DNA of 64,000 nucleotides, taken from assembly GCA_941918925.1 (NCBI GenBank), contig OW799236.1, forward strand, positions 78,060,713 to 78,124,712. Reading direction: 5' to 3'. How positions within the stretch are numbered: position 1 is the first letter of the stretch; every line of letters starts with the position of its first letter. Made by a program: the position numbers and the translations under genes. Below, piece after piece: positions 52,661 to 64,000 of the stretch. Source of the DNA: Phyto melanocephala. Taxonomy: Eukaryota; Arthropoda; Insecta; Diptera; Rhinophoridae. The notes beneath the pieces were generated by a model that was not told where the DNA came from, did not search any database, and saw only the letters and a list, made by a program, of their open reading frames with translations.

Positions 52661-54563
52661 TTAGGAGCCCAGAAATTTTCGAAAGCTTTCAACAACAGCA
52701 AATGATTCACTTTTAAGTTTATATAAACAAAACAAATTTTATATATGGCTGTGTAGTGAGTGAGTAAAACTAGAGCTGCCAGATGTAAGGTTCCAAGCAA
52801 GAAATAGGGGATTTTATTTTTTTTACCTACAAACATTTTATTCTTAATAATATACTTACATACATTTCTATAAACAAAAAAAACATTACTTTTATTTATA
52901 TAAACAAATATATTCCTCGTTATTTAGAATTTATTTTCAGTTAAATAAAATCAAATCTGCTGTCAAAGAATATATTCTAAATAGTTCTAGCGTTATGTAT
53001 AGTAGCAAATTTGTTGACTCTGAAATACATTAGCGAGTTCCTAAATATAATTACTTAATAATTACGGCTTCTATGGTTATTTACAATTTAAGTTTAATTT
53101 CACAAAAAACAGTTAATGATATTTTTATTTGTTAATTATTTTTTTATTTACTTTAGCCCTTTATTCACTTTTTTAAAAATTTTACTTGTAATATCAATAA
53201 CTTGTTTTATGGTGTAATGTAACACAGGAAAGAGCTGTTTTTTTTTAAATACAACAAACATGCCCAGTGCGTAATATTGTTTTTATAATTCCCAATTATA
53301 TTATTTTATTTACATATGCAGCTGAAAATAATAAACTTGTAAAATTTTTCATTTCATTTACTTTAAAGAAATCTCTATAGACAAATTTATTACATTTTTA
53401 CTTTTTGAAATATGTTTGACTATCTTTTTTATAAAAAAATGTAAAATAAGTTTCATTTTTGTTAACAACTATTGTTAAACTCTATTTTTATTGTAAAATT
53501 ATTCAAACAATTTCTTTAAATTAAAAATAAAGCAATTATATTGATATTTTCTTGTTAATTCAAATCAATTTTATTGACACATCAAAAGAGCCATTTTCGT
53601 TTTCATAAGACTGTAAGATATGTAAATTAATTATTTTATTTAAAAACAAGTAAGAGTGCTATATTTGGCCGTGCCGAATTTTTATATACCCTTCACAACG
53701 TGTAGTCATGCAATAACAATTGTTTGCATCACCATTTATCTCATATTTAATACGCACAAACTTATAAAAAACATAGGTATATAAAAACATCCAACTGTAA
53801 AATTATTTATTGAGTTTCAATAAAAAAAAAACAAAAAAATATATATAAAAATAATAAAAATATATAAAAAAAAATAAAAATAAAAAAATATATATATATA
53901 TAAAAAATTTTTTTTTGCCTCAGTTGGGATTCTTTTTGACCACGTTTGAATATATGTATGTATGTGTTGTATGTTATTGTTGTCTTTGTGAAAAAAACTA
54001 GGTGGTCGTGGATTTTTCCTCATATCTCAGTTGTTTATGAGCCGATTTTTCTGATTTTCAATAGCGATCTGCTTCCGAATATTTTAATACTTCACACAGG
54101 TCCACGCGATGTCGGAGGGCTTCAAAAAGTTGATTTCAACATACACACGGATAGAAGGACAGAGCTTAATCGACTCCTCTATTCATAAGCTTTCAGAAAT
54201 ATATACTTTATAGGGTTGGAAATGAAAATTGCAGATATTTCACACGGAATGACAAACCTATACATATATACCCTTTTTCACTGTGTGAAGGGTATAAAAA
54301 ATTTTTTTAAATAAATTTAAATTATAGTTCGTTATGTAAATCGTTTTTTTAATTAAGTATTTTTATAAATTATTTATAAAAACAAACCTGTATTAAAATT
54401 ACAACTGTGGCATCCCTGCTTTTAATACAATTAAATGCTTTTGTATGGGTTTATAAAAACCATAAATAATTTTATTATACTAATAACAACAAAAATCTCT
54501 CTCTTATTCACAAATATTTGTTGTAAGAAAAATTAAACTCTTTCGAAACTTCTGGGCTCCTAA
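52661..54563. mobile_element. Inverted-repeat-bounded segment (ttaggagcccagaa ends) holding repeat A3
   Basis: The left end ttaggagcccagaaattttc and the right end in reverse (ttaggagcccagaagtttcg) match and face each other 1.9 kb apart. No transposase is visible between them; repeat A3 (53645-54297) accounts for a third of the length. Confidence 0.5.
53645..54297 (+). repeat. Repeat family A, copy A3
   Basis: Head aacaagtaagagtgctatat, then gtgccgaatttttatatacc, a short A/T tract, cctcatatctcagttgttta and tail actgtgtgaagggtata. The tRNA-like block is decayed (ctcagttgggattctttttg). Confidence 0.85.
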
Positions 54564-55396
54564 TTCAAAATTCACATTTTGCACTATTTACAGTTGTTTT
54601 TGTTTGTTAAAACGACCCTGAGAGAGTAAATTAAAAAAATATATATTTTTTTCTTTTGAACCTAGGAATTTATTTATTAGTTTTATTAACTCATTGTTTT
54701 TGTTGTATGAATTGTATTGTTAGCCCCTAAGAGCTGTTAAGTTCAAATATTTGTTGGAATTGTTATTTTTTGTTAATAAATAAATAAAAGTTATTTTTGT
54801 TTTTAGATTTTAAACAATTTCTCCTCCACTTAGTGTTTAGTGAAAAACAATTTCTCCTACTATGTTTCTTTAACTTTTATATTGTTTTGTTTGAATCAAA
54901 CATTTTTCTGTTGTTGGGTGTTGGGTTGTGCTTGTTGTCAAAAAAATTGTTTGATCTGTTGCAAACTTTAGTTTTTTAGTTAACAGATTTTCAGAAAATA
55001 TAGCAAGTGACCCAATGTGTGCTTGAGTTATTTTTGATATCTGGCAAACAAAAACAAACACTCAAAATAAGCAACAAACAGTAAATTATAAACACTCTAG
55101 TACTTTATTGAATTATGATTGTTGTTGCTCACTAAAGCCAACAATATATTGGCATTTTTGTTTATGTTATGTTATTTCTAATACTTTCTTCTTTATATAA
55201 GATTCTTGGTAGATGGTATACATATTTATGTAAGTATGTTAAAGTTCAAAAAGCTTGCATCTAATGAACACCTATTAAAAAATCTTACCCATACTATAAG
55301 CAAGTTTTAAATGCTATCGAATAACGTAGTTTGTAAAGAGTAAAGCGGAAAGCATTCTTTCCATTACGTAGTCTTAATTCGTCAGCTGATTCTCTT
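54564..55396. other. AT-rich region; MITE C fragment at its end
   Basis: No gene. At about 55366-55393 the words tagtcttaattcgtcagctg match the end region of MITE C. Confidence 0.4.
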
Positions 55397-56463
55397 AGGG
55401 GCAATATTACAACTAGCCGTTAGTTAATGGCACGATTTTGTCAGGCCGATAGATGGCTTTGCACTATAAAGCTTTCATTTATTTTTTTTTTTCCATTAAA
55501 AATATTATTATTTATAAAATTAACAAAAACAAGTAAGAGCGTTAGATTCGGCCGTGCCGAATCTTATATACCCTTCACAACGTGTAGTCATGCAATAACA
55601 GTAGTTTGTATCACCATTCCATATGATATACGTACATACATATAAAAAACATACATATATAAAAACATCCCATTGTAAAATTATAAATTTACGTATGTAT
55701 GTTAAAAAAAATAAAAAAAAAATTTAAAAAAAAAATTTTAAAAAAAAAATTTAAAAAAAAACTTAAAAAAAAAAATTTAAAAAAAAAAATTTTTTTAAAT
55801 ATTTAAAATATATATAATAAATACAAAACAAAAAAAATATTAAAAAAAAAAATTAAAAAAAAAATAATAAAAATATAAATAATATATTAAATAAAAAATA
55901 AAAAAAAAATAAAAAAAAAATTAAAAAAAAAATAAAAAAAAATAAAAAAATTTTTTTTTCTCAGCTGGGATTCGATGCCACGTTTTCTCTAACCAGTATA
56001 CACGTTTGTATGTATGTATGTTGTTGTTGTAATGTTGTTTTTGTGAAAAAAAAATCGAGGCGGTCGTGGGTTTTTGCTTGTATCTCAGTTGTTTATGTAC
56101 CGATGTATCTGATTTTCAATAGCGATCTACTCCCGAATATTTCTGATATTTTAATACCTCACCCGAGTCCAAGCGATGTCGGGGGGCTTCAAAAAGTTGA
56201 TTTCAACATACACACGGACAGACGGTCAGACGGACAGACTGACAGGGCTTAATCGACTTCCCTATTCATAAGCTTTCAGAAAATATATACTTTATGGGGT
56301 CGGAAATCAAAATTGTAGAAATTTCACACGGAATGACAAACCTATATATACCCTTTTTCACTGTGTGAAGGGTATAAAAAATGGAAGTTGTAATAATGCA
56401 AAGCCATTTATCGGGCACATAAATCCTACCTTTAACTAATGGCAAGTTGTAATAATGGCCCTT
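55397..56463. mobile_element. MITE D copy split by repeat A4
   Basis: The left half 55397-55527 (aggggcaatattacaac, cgttagttaatggcacgatt) and the right half 56378-56463 (ccatttatcgggcacataaa, gcaagttgtaataatggccc) reproduce the intact copy at 28049-28269 once 55528-56377 is removed. Confidence 0.85.
55528..56377 (+). repeat. Repeat family A, copy A4
   Basis: Very similar to A1 (head aacaagtaagagcgttagat; A/T tract 55700-55950; cagctgggattcgatgccac; cacggacagacggtcagacg; tail cactgtgtgaagggtata). It is inserted into MITE D. Confidence 0.9.
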
Positions 56464-56554
56464 AAAGTATAAATTTTGATAGAACTAAGATTGTGCACAT
56501 CTGTATTAAAATTTTTTTTTCAAATGGTAAATTTTTTATTGTAGTGCCAAGGGT

Positions 56555-57323
56555 ATAAAAAACGTTGTCTTTTCGTACGTAGATTCTACAATATTAACGC
56601 GCGACTCCATAAACTTAATTTATTCTGAAAGTCTATGAATAAGGAATTCGATTGAACCTTTCCCATCTGTCAGTAAAAAAAAACATTGTAAGCCACCATA
56701 CGTTGCACGGGTTTTTTCTAAAATTTACAAACAAAAATCGATTTTTTGCAGTTTTAGGACAACAAAGAGGAACAATATGGGTATTAAAGGAAAGGGCTTT
56801 TTAAGTCCACTAAAAAATAACGTACAAATAATTTAAATATTGGTCAAATCTAGTAATCAAATATGTACCCACTTCAACCCCTTCAATATTGCTATCAAAC
56901 GAAAGGACTTAGCCATTGGAATACAGTAAATAGTGAACAATTTTAAATCCAAAATGATGTCTGAAATAAAATGGCGCATATAATGGTCAAAAATAGTAAT
57001 TACGTATATTCCCCTTCAACTCTCACAACGTGGGTATTAAATGAAAGGGCTTGGTCAATAGAATACCGTACAATATGAAAAAGTTAAATTCCAAAATAGC
57101 GCTCGAAATAAAATGGCAGATAGTGTCTTTTTTCAACCCTATCAATATGCTTATTGAATGAAAGGTCTTGACTAGTAAAATACAACTATGTATCTATGTA
57201 GAAATTCAAAATCAAAACTGGCATCGGAATGTGGTCACGATGTGGTCACAATACCTAAGTACAAGATGGTGATGGGTATTATCAGAATTGGTACGGCCAA
57301 ATATAGCATTCATACTTGCTTTT
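56555..57323 (-). repeat. Repeat family B-like copy, reverse orientation
   Basis: On the minus strand it runs from aagcaagtatgaatgctata and tttggccgtaccaattctga, through repeated segments of the type caagccctttcatttaatac, to ttttttatacccttggc. The same pentamer-spaced ctttcatt blocks recur at 61.9-62.1 kb. Confidence 0.55.
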
Positions 57324-59902
57324 ATACCGACTGTTGCATTTATTGTAGATTAACCACCACCTTGTTAGCAATTTACCTTGGTAGGACGTGTTTTGTGAGA
57401 TAAGAATATTTCTAACTAATTCTTACTTATACGCCCAATCACGTATTACTGGAGCTTGGAGTAAGCAGAGATCAGGCAAGATTTCAATTACAAAAAAGCA
57501 CAAAAAACAGTACAAATTACAGTAAAAATTAGTACATTTATTTACAGTGGGTGTTGGGTGTTGCGCATAAAACAGTATATTTGAAGAAAAACAGTACATG
57601 TACATCAGGTACCCCTTCATTGAATGCACAATAAAAATTAAAAAAGAATATGTGACGCTATTTTCATTTTATTCTATTGTTATGGAAATCTTAGAGTGGT
57701 GAGACTTAATGAAGTCGTAAAAATTGTTTGTGTTTAAGCATACATATGTATAATGTCAAACAATTTTCAAAGTCAATGTTAAGAACATCATACTATGTAC
57801 TTATGTACCTTGAATGTCTGTTTATAATATTGTTTGGCTGAGCAGACTTTGTAAAGCTCATATTTGTTCTCACTTCTACGTCTGTTTTTAATAAATATGT
57901 ATGTGTTCTTAAGTTATATTACGTAATTTTTAAACTTATGTATGTATGTTCAGTTATTTACATATTAGTAGGTACTTTAAGGTGTTTTATATATACTTAT
58001 GTATGTATGTATATACCTAGTGTATGTTAATGTAAATATATTTCTCGTTATTGTTATTACATAAATGTAAATATACATATATATTTGTATGTTTGATTAT
58101 GTATCTTATTAGTTAATGTTTGTATATTTTATTTTTTAGAATAGAACACACAATTTTTGTCTTGTATTTGACTTTTGTACTAACATCTTTACTACCTCCA
58201 CCCCTTTATATATAATCATACCTTATATTTTTATTTAGAATTTTTTTATGTTCTTGATCACATCAAATGAGGAGAAGTTGTTTTTGTGTGTCGTCATCGT
58301 GGTTGTTGTTGTTGCTTTTATAATTTGATTGTCAAGATTCACTTTGAGTATAGAACACGGTCAGTTTGTCCGTATGTACATACGTTAGTTAGTATATTTA
58401 ATTCTATATACAAATATACATACGTACATATTATATACATATGAACGTATGTATAACTGACTAACAGACTGGATGAATGAGAATGAAAAGAACATTTGTT
58501 TGTTCTAAAGGCCCTATATTTCGAATGCTGTGCGCCTAATTGAAAATTTCACTAAAAATGTTTGTACTCTCTCTGACTATGTAGCTGGAAATAATGAAAG
58601 TACCTACCTACATGTTTTTTTCCAAATAGGGGGCAAAAAAACACAGCTTTAGTATTTAATTTTACTAAAGTATTTTTTTTACAATTTCTATGAGAACGAA
58701 GTTTTTAATTTACTGCACGTCCATGTTTGAAATGTTTGCAATCTAATGTACTTTTAGGAACCTGTTAAATATCCTGTAAATCTTGTAACAAATTTTCTAA
58801 TGCCCGTACATTAATTTCTCTTTTCCTTTTCTACTTTTGCAATCGAAATACATATACATATGTACATATGTTTATTTTCTTTATTATTTTTAAATCGTTA
58901 GTTCTTTTCGTATGTATTCTCTGATACTGTCTGTCTGCCGTCCAATGCGCAAAATCTTTAACGCCACTGTGTTTTCCTATACATATACCACCTATTGTTC
59001 TAATGTTGTTATTATTAATTTTTCCCCAATCCCACCTGTTACTGTTAAATATGAATGTTTGTATATTTTTTATAAAGCAGTGTTGTCGAAGTTAACTTAA
59101 CAAAGAAACAAAATTATCAAAAGCTTTAAATTATTTTGTACATACAAAATTTTTAATAAATTATCTATTAATAAAATTACATTGCTATTTTTTTCTTTTT
59201 AACAACAGTTTCGATAAATTTATTTGCCTTTTTTTTATTTCTAGGAAATGTTTTAAAAATACTGTCTCATTCTATTTTTTATTTCTTTTGCACTTTTTTA
59301 ATTTCCCTTTATATAGATTTAATTAAAAATGGAAAACTATTAATCAAATGAACAAATGATCAAATTTTCTATAAAAGTTTTTCTACAAAGTAACTTTCAT
59401 TAGAGGTGGAGTCAAAGGTCATAATAATTTTTCGGATAAACTTTTTTCTTTTTTGTTATTGGTGCTTTTTAAAGTCAAGCCATCCAGCGGCGAATTGTTA
59501 AAGTGTAATTTAACTCACAGTTTTACTTAGGTTACAGTTAGTCAATTTAATTTCTTTTACCAAGCTTATACACCTGACAATGCTTTTATGACAATATTTT
59601 TTCACTTAACCATGTATACCTTTTCAATTGTCCAAGCTACTGTCGTGAATTTTAAAATGACAGTAAACCAAACAGTAATCTGACGTATGGTAATAATACG
59701 CACAAAATTTATATTGTTGCAACAAGTCATTCAACGTTCAAGATCGATATTTTGCTTAAAAAAATTGTCATAATTATTGTCTGGACGTCTTCGTCATGGA
59801 AAATTATCAGCGTATTTGGCAACAAAAATCCATTCTTTATTGTCATGACAACATTGACTATTGTTAATGCAGCTTTAGGCAAGCATACATTTTATTAACA
59901 GA
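57324..59902. other. AT-rich region, no gene seen
   Basis: TATG/TACA microsatellite runs are frequent (57895-58100, 58375-58455). An imperfect hairpin at about 58360-58476 pairs gtcagtttgtccgtatgt with acgtatgtataactgact. Open frames at 57.4-57.6 and 58.9-59.1 kb have no supporting features. Confidence 0.4.
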
Positions 59903-60463
59903 TTAGCCGCCCGGTACGTGCTTCGCTACGTATCAAGTGAAATAAAAAAAAAACTACATGCACTAGTTCCAAAGATACAAAATTACCGATTTTACCCGTT
60001 TTTAGCCATTTCCCCCCTAAATTCCAAAATTTCTAATAAGTTCAAAAATTAATTATAGATTGTTTTAAGGAAAGTAAAATTACGTTTTTACTTTTTTCCT
60101 GTTGCTATCTCTCTCAAAGATAAATGCTGTTCAAAAAAGTAGAAAAATTCAGATTTTAACCATTTTATCCCCTTAAAATTCAAAATTTTCAAAAAGTACC
60201 AGACACCTATCCAATTATTTTTAACAGGCTCTTTGATCCTTTCTGAATTTTTGTGATATCTTTATTAAGCCCGAAGATACTGTGTTACCGATTTTACCCT
60301 TTTTTACCCTTAAACCGCTCGACGGATTTTGTGCAAACTTCACATAAGCCATCTAGTAAATAGTCCGAACAAAGCCTAAGCATTTGGTTTGGATAAGTGA
60401 GCCCGTTCTTGAGTTATAAGGTCACAACGCATTTGCAACAATTTCTTATGTATATAGATAACA
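59903..60463 (+). mobile_element. Helitron-like element
   Basis: It starts attagccgcccggtacgtgc followed by ttcgctacgtatcaagtg and ends caatttcttatgtatataga. The interior has ccgctcgacggattttgtgc and gagcccgttcttgagttata, of the non-coding kind common in fly Helitron-like repeats. Confidence 0.5.
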
Positions 60464-61691
60464 GCAACTGTCCAGTCAGTATTTACAATTGTTTAATTTA
60501 ATACTTTAATTTAATTAACTTAAATCCGATATAACAACGTCTTTAATTTCAGTATATAGTTAAACAGCAGAAGTTGCCAGTCACAAATTTAATATACATA
60601 TGTATTTTCGGTTGAAAAATTAAACAAAATTTTAATATGAATAACTATGTATTATTTATTTTATACGTGTTTGCTGTGTATTATAAATAACTATAATGCA
60701 ATTAAAATTCCGAACAACTTCATTCCACTCAGAACACAGAACTGGCACGATAATTTTATTATCCAAGAATTATTTTAAAAATTCGAATGTCATATATACA
60801 TACATATGTAGATATTTTTATCAAATAAAAATCGGCAACACTTTTACCAAACAATAACATCATTATTTAAGTGGCGTCTGTTATTTGTATACCTTGCTTA
60901 TTATTCTGTTTGCCTATTTTCCTAGTCAAGACTTCCCCAAGTCAGTGTGTCAGTCATTTAGTTGCTAGTAGTCAGTCAAGTCTGATTTACCCCAACTTTT
61001 TTTGTGGATAAAAAAAGAATTTACTCCAAAAAAGCCCCAAGTTGCTTGTTAAAAAAACACTTTTGACGTTAAACATTTCTCCATTAGATGTGTTAAATGC
61101 CCCTTCAATATGATGGAACAAGTAATACAAATATTATTTAGTAAACTTTTTTGTTATATGTGTATTACAGTGTCGATTACATTTGTACACTGCACCACAA
61201 ATTTTTTATTTTTGGAATTTCTGGATAAATTAAAAGAATTTTGTTTAATAAAATGGAAATCTTACAAAATTTTTTATTTAAATACGATATTAATATTTCA
61301 AGAATAATAAAATATAATTTAATAAAATATAATTTTACAAATATAGAAGTTATTTAAAATTCTATACAAATAAAGAACTGGTAATTTTTTTTTCTATTTT
61401 GTGATCAATTTTTAAAACTCCGTAAAGTATATATGTATTAATTAAAATATCAAAAGTAACAACAAATGCCAACTCTCTTTTTAAATTAGAATTAAATACT
61501 TGATAATTTTAGGAATTTCTGATAAATAAAATCTCCTAAAACATAACAAAATTTAAAAATTCCTGAATTAAAACTCATTTTGATGTTGTTAAAAATTTAA
61601 GTATAAAGAGCGATAAGCCACAAAAAAATTTTGTCGTGAGATCGATTAATAATCTTTGGTAATAAAAAAATTGATAGTAGAAATTAAAGTA
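60464..61691. other. Region without a supported gene
   Basis: A cluster of tcagt words at 60940-60985 (gtcagtgtgtcagtcattta) could be initiator-like, and an ATGATG frame at 61111-61307 encodes a hydrophobic 65-residue peptide. Neither has enough support. Confidence 0.3.
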
Positions 61692-63217
61692 AACAAGTAA
61701 CAGTGCCTTATTCGGTCGTGCCGAATCTTATATACAAAACGTCATCATGTATATATAAATTTAGATTATGATATTATCGTAGCGTAACCTAGATTTAAGA
61801 TTAAATGCATTTTTAATTTATATCAATATTACTAGTGGTTAAATGTGTTATTTGACCCATATATCCGTCTTTTTATTTTAGACGACATCTTTAATTTTGA
61901 GTGTCAAGCCCTTTCATTCATTCCACTTCATGGATATGGTTAAGAAAAAAAATATTTTAAATTTACTGTATTCTAATGATCATGTCCTTTCTTTTCATAC
62001 TTATATTTTGTGGACTGAATGGGATAGATTCGTAATTACTATATTTGGCTAATATATCCGTTTATTTATTTCTGACGCTATTTTGGATACTTATTTTTTC
62101 AGAGTTCTCTGTATTATACTTAGTTCTTTTATTTGATATCAATATTGAAATAGTCGGTTGTCTTAAGGTTAAAAAAATAGATTTTTTTTTATAAATTTTG
62201 GGAGAAATACCGAGGCAATTATGTTTTGGTGCTTATATCTCAACCAGTTTGTTAGATTTTCTTTAGAATATATATAATATATAATATATATATAATTATA
62301 ATTTTCGAGACTAATACTATGTTCACACATGCGCTTTAATTGTCAATTTAAAATATTCTCGCAATTAAAGGTCTTATTGAGCTCAATTTACCATACTAAA
62401 AATTACTTATAAATTGAGCAATTTATACCTTATTGTTTCACTTGTTGTCCAAACTTGAAATACAACTCTTGAGAAGTATGTTCAGTGAGAAGAAAATTCT
62501 ATAGGTGGCATTTCTAATGTCAAACAAATATATATACAAAAAACAAAAATTAAGGAAATGGGAAATGTTTGATGAAAATTAAAAAAAAAATGATTAAATA
62601 AATTCAAATACATACATATAAGTATATATATGTATATAAATATTATTGTAAATATATTTTATGAACAGGAAAAAAACTGAAGGGAAGGCATTATTTGATT
62701 TGGTATAAATACATCGTATTTTTGCAGCTATCAAATGCTAATGGAGTAAGATAAATTAAGTATGTGTGAACACCTTTTTAATTGCTTTATCATTACTAAA
62801 TTGAAACAATTAAAAATATCTGTCTGAACAGGGTATAAGTTTTCCAAATTATTTTTGCCTATAACTTTGCCGATTAGTTCTTGAGACATAAGTATCATAT
62901 ATATAAATACTCGTAGTAACGAAAGTGATAATAATTTACCGATAGCCTAAAAATTTTAATTTTTTTGTTAATATTTATTATAAAAAAGAGCAGAGGAACT
63001 CTTGCTTTTTTGCTTTTAACAGGTTATGACTTAATTTTTCTGGTTTTCAATACAGGGTTTCTCTTAAAATTGTCAAAAATTTTATACTACATACTAATAC
63101 TTTCGTATTAATAAGGTTTCGGAAAATAGATACCTTATGAGGTCAGAGATGAATTTTGTAAAATACACAAACGGAATGACAATGTTATATACCTTGGAAG
63201 CACAGGTGAAGGGTACA
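61692..63217 (+). repeat. Repeat family B-like copy, forward orientation
   Basis: Head aacaagtaacagtgccttat and cggtcgtgccgaatcttata; body with gtgtcaagccctttcattca-type blocks; tail caaacggaatgacaatgtta and ggtgaagggtacaaaa. Length is about 1.5 kb, with no coding capacity seen. Confidence 0.65.
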
Positions 63218-64000
63218 AAATATGTGACAGATTTTGTGGTCAGTCTGTTCAATTTGTCTTTTTTTTATTTAAAAAAATAATATTTTGCAAGCTATTAAAA
63301 TTGCATTGTTGTAAGGCGGCCGATTTGTTTTACAAATAATTGTAATTTTGGATAAAATTTAATTTTTGGCTTCCAATAAAATAGGGCAGAAAAATGACAG
63401 CACATTTGAAGATAGAATATGTACTGCTTAAAACAGTATATCTGAAATAATACTAGCTAAAACTAAGTTGTTAATAGTAGCTCAAAATCCGTTTTATTAA
63501 AAATTAGACCACCCAGCTCCATCTGTTTAGTCCAATATCAAAAAAAAAAAAAAAAAAAAAAAAAACAATCATGGATCGATTCGAAGCTATCGTCGTACCG
63601 TAGTATATACATATATATTGCAGAATGATGTATGGAGTATAGTCCTAGATAGACGTAAACGGGGTTTAATCGCAACATAAAATCAAAATGTAATGATTCA
63701 CATTCACAATAATATAAAAATTTATTTTATATTAAGCTATTAAAATGTACTCACTATTTAAACATACATATGTACCTATGTATTTAATTTGATGGCTAGT
63801 GTTATTGTCGGTATATGATTTTCTTTTATTTGTACACTATTTTCTCCGGTAAAATTCATTAATCATAATAATGTTTGCTACCGTGTTGCAGTTTTCTGTT
63901 ATCCCTCTGCAAAAAGTAGCCATGTTGTTTTTTTCCAACGATTTTTTAATTGCGCCAGTTGCAAGTAAAATAAATAGCACGCAAGTTGTGTTGAACCTTA
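63218..64000. other. Right edge of the window, no gene seen
   Basis: AT-rich DNA with a 26-base A run at 63540-63565, which could be the tail of an old retroposed sequence. No coding signal is visible on either strand. Confidence 0.4.

Noticed and set aside
52633..52716. 27-codon ATG frame MDRSLTKTVIRSPEIFESFQ...
   Set aside because: Good start context, but most of it is the inverted-repeat end found again at 54535-54563.
57423..57629. Minus-strand frame ending LPDLCLLQAPVIRDWAYK
   Set aside because: The C-terminal words look protein-like, but the N-terminal two thirds are translated A/T tracts; no splice acceptor precedes the good part.
61111..61307. 65-codon ATGATG frame with hydrophobic start
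   Set aside because: Composition equals translated AT-rich DNA; no domain, splice or conservation support available.
63540..63565. A26 run as evidence of a retrogene
   Set aside because: No coding similarity upstream and no clear target duplication; simple slippage is equally likely.

Overview
This is a nuclear segment from a higher dipteran, most likely a calyptrate or blowfly-like fly. It is very AT-rich and has short GT-AG introns. Its proteins carry Drosophila-style runs of Gln, Asn and His, and the intergenic DNA is dominated by mariner, pogo, piggyBac-like, Helitron-like and hairpin (MITE) repeats. Nothing in it looks bacterial: there are no operons, CRISPR arrays, rRNA genes or clear tRNA genes. 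The organism call is inference from these traits.

Four gene units are supported. On the plus strand, 10434-15116 holds the last three coding exons of the FNDC3 orthologue (Drosophila miles to go, mtgo), with about nine FN3 domains and a C-terminal membrane anchor. Its 5' exons are not visible and may lie left of the window. On the minus strand, 34903-30100 is a complete two-exon CCDC28-family gene whose 3.9-kb intron is packed with transposons. Further right on the minus strand, 43607-40955 holds two coding exons of an unidentified gene whose 3' part is not found. At 44578-44312 there is a very small spliced COX7A-type cytochrome c oxidase subunit gene, which a simple ORF search misses because its coding exons are 45 and 138 nt.

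The remaining roughly 85-90% is intergenic or intronic. 1-10433 holds Helitron-like DNA with a 120-bp minisatellite, copies of a dispersed repeat (family A), a tandem duplication and MITE J. 15117-30099 holds the mtgo 3' region, a piggyBac-like MITE, several fold-back MITEs and a pogo-like relic. 30321-34248 is the CCDC28 intron, with mariner inside repeat B inside MITE C. 34904-46980 holds a second pogo-like MITE, a motif-studded region around an orphan ORF (37257-38668), mariner relics, and the COX7A and unknown genes. 46980-64000 is gene-poor and holds family A and B repeats with nested insertions.

The genes do not form a functional unit. The main biological interest is the hidden COX7A-like gene, the clustered 9-bp-spaced GTAACG motif around an isolated ORF, a stop-free 63-nt intron in mtgo, and several nested insertions that give relative ages for the repeat families. 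Coordinates of repeat ends were read by eye and may be off by a few bases.
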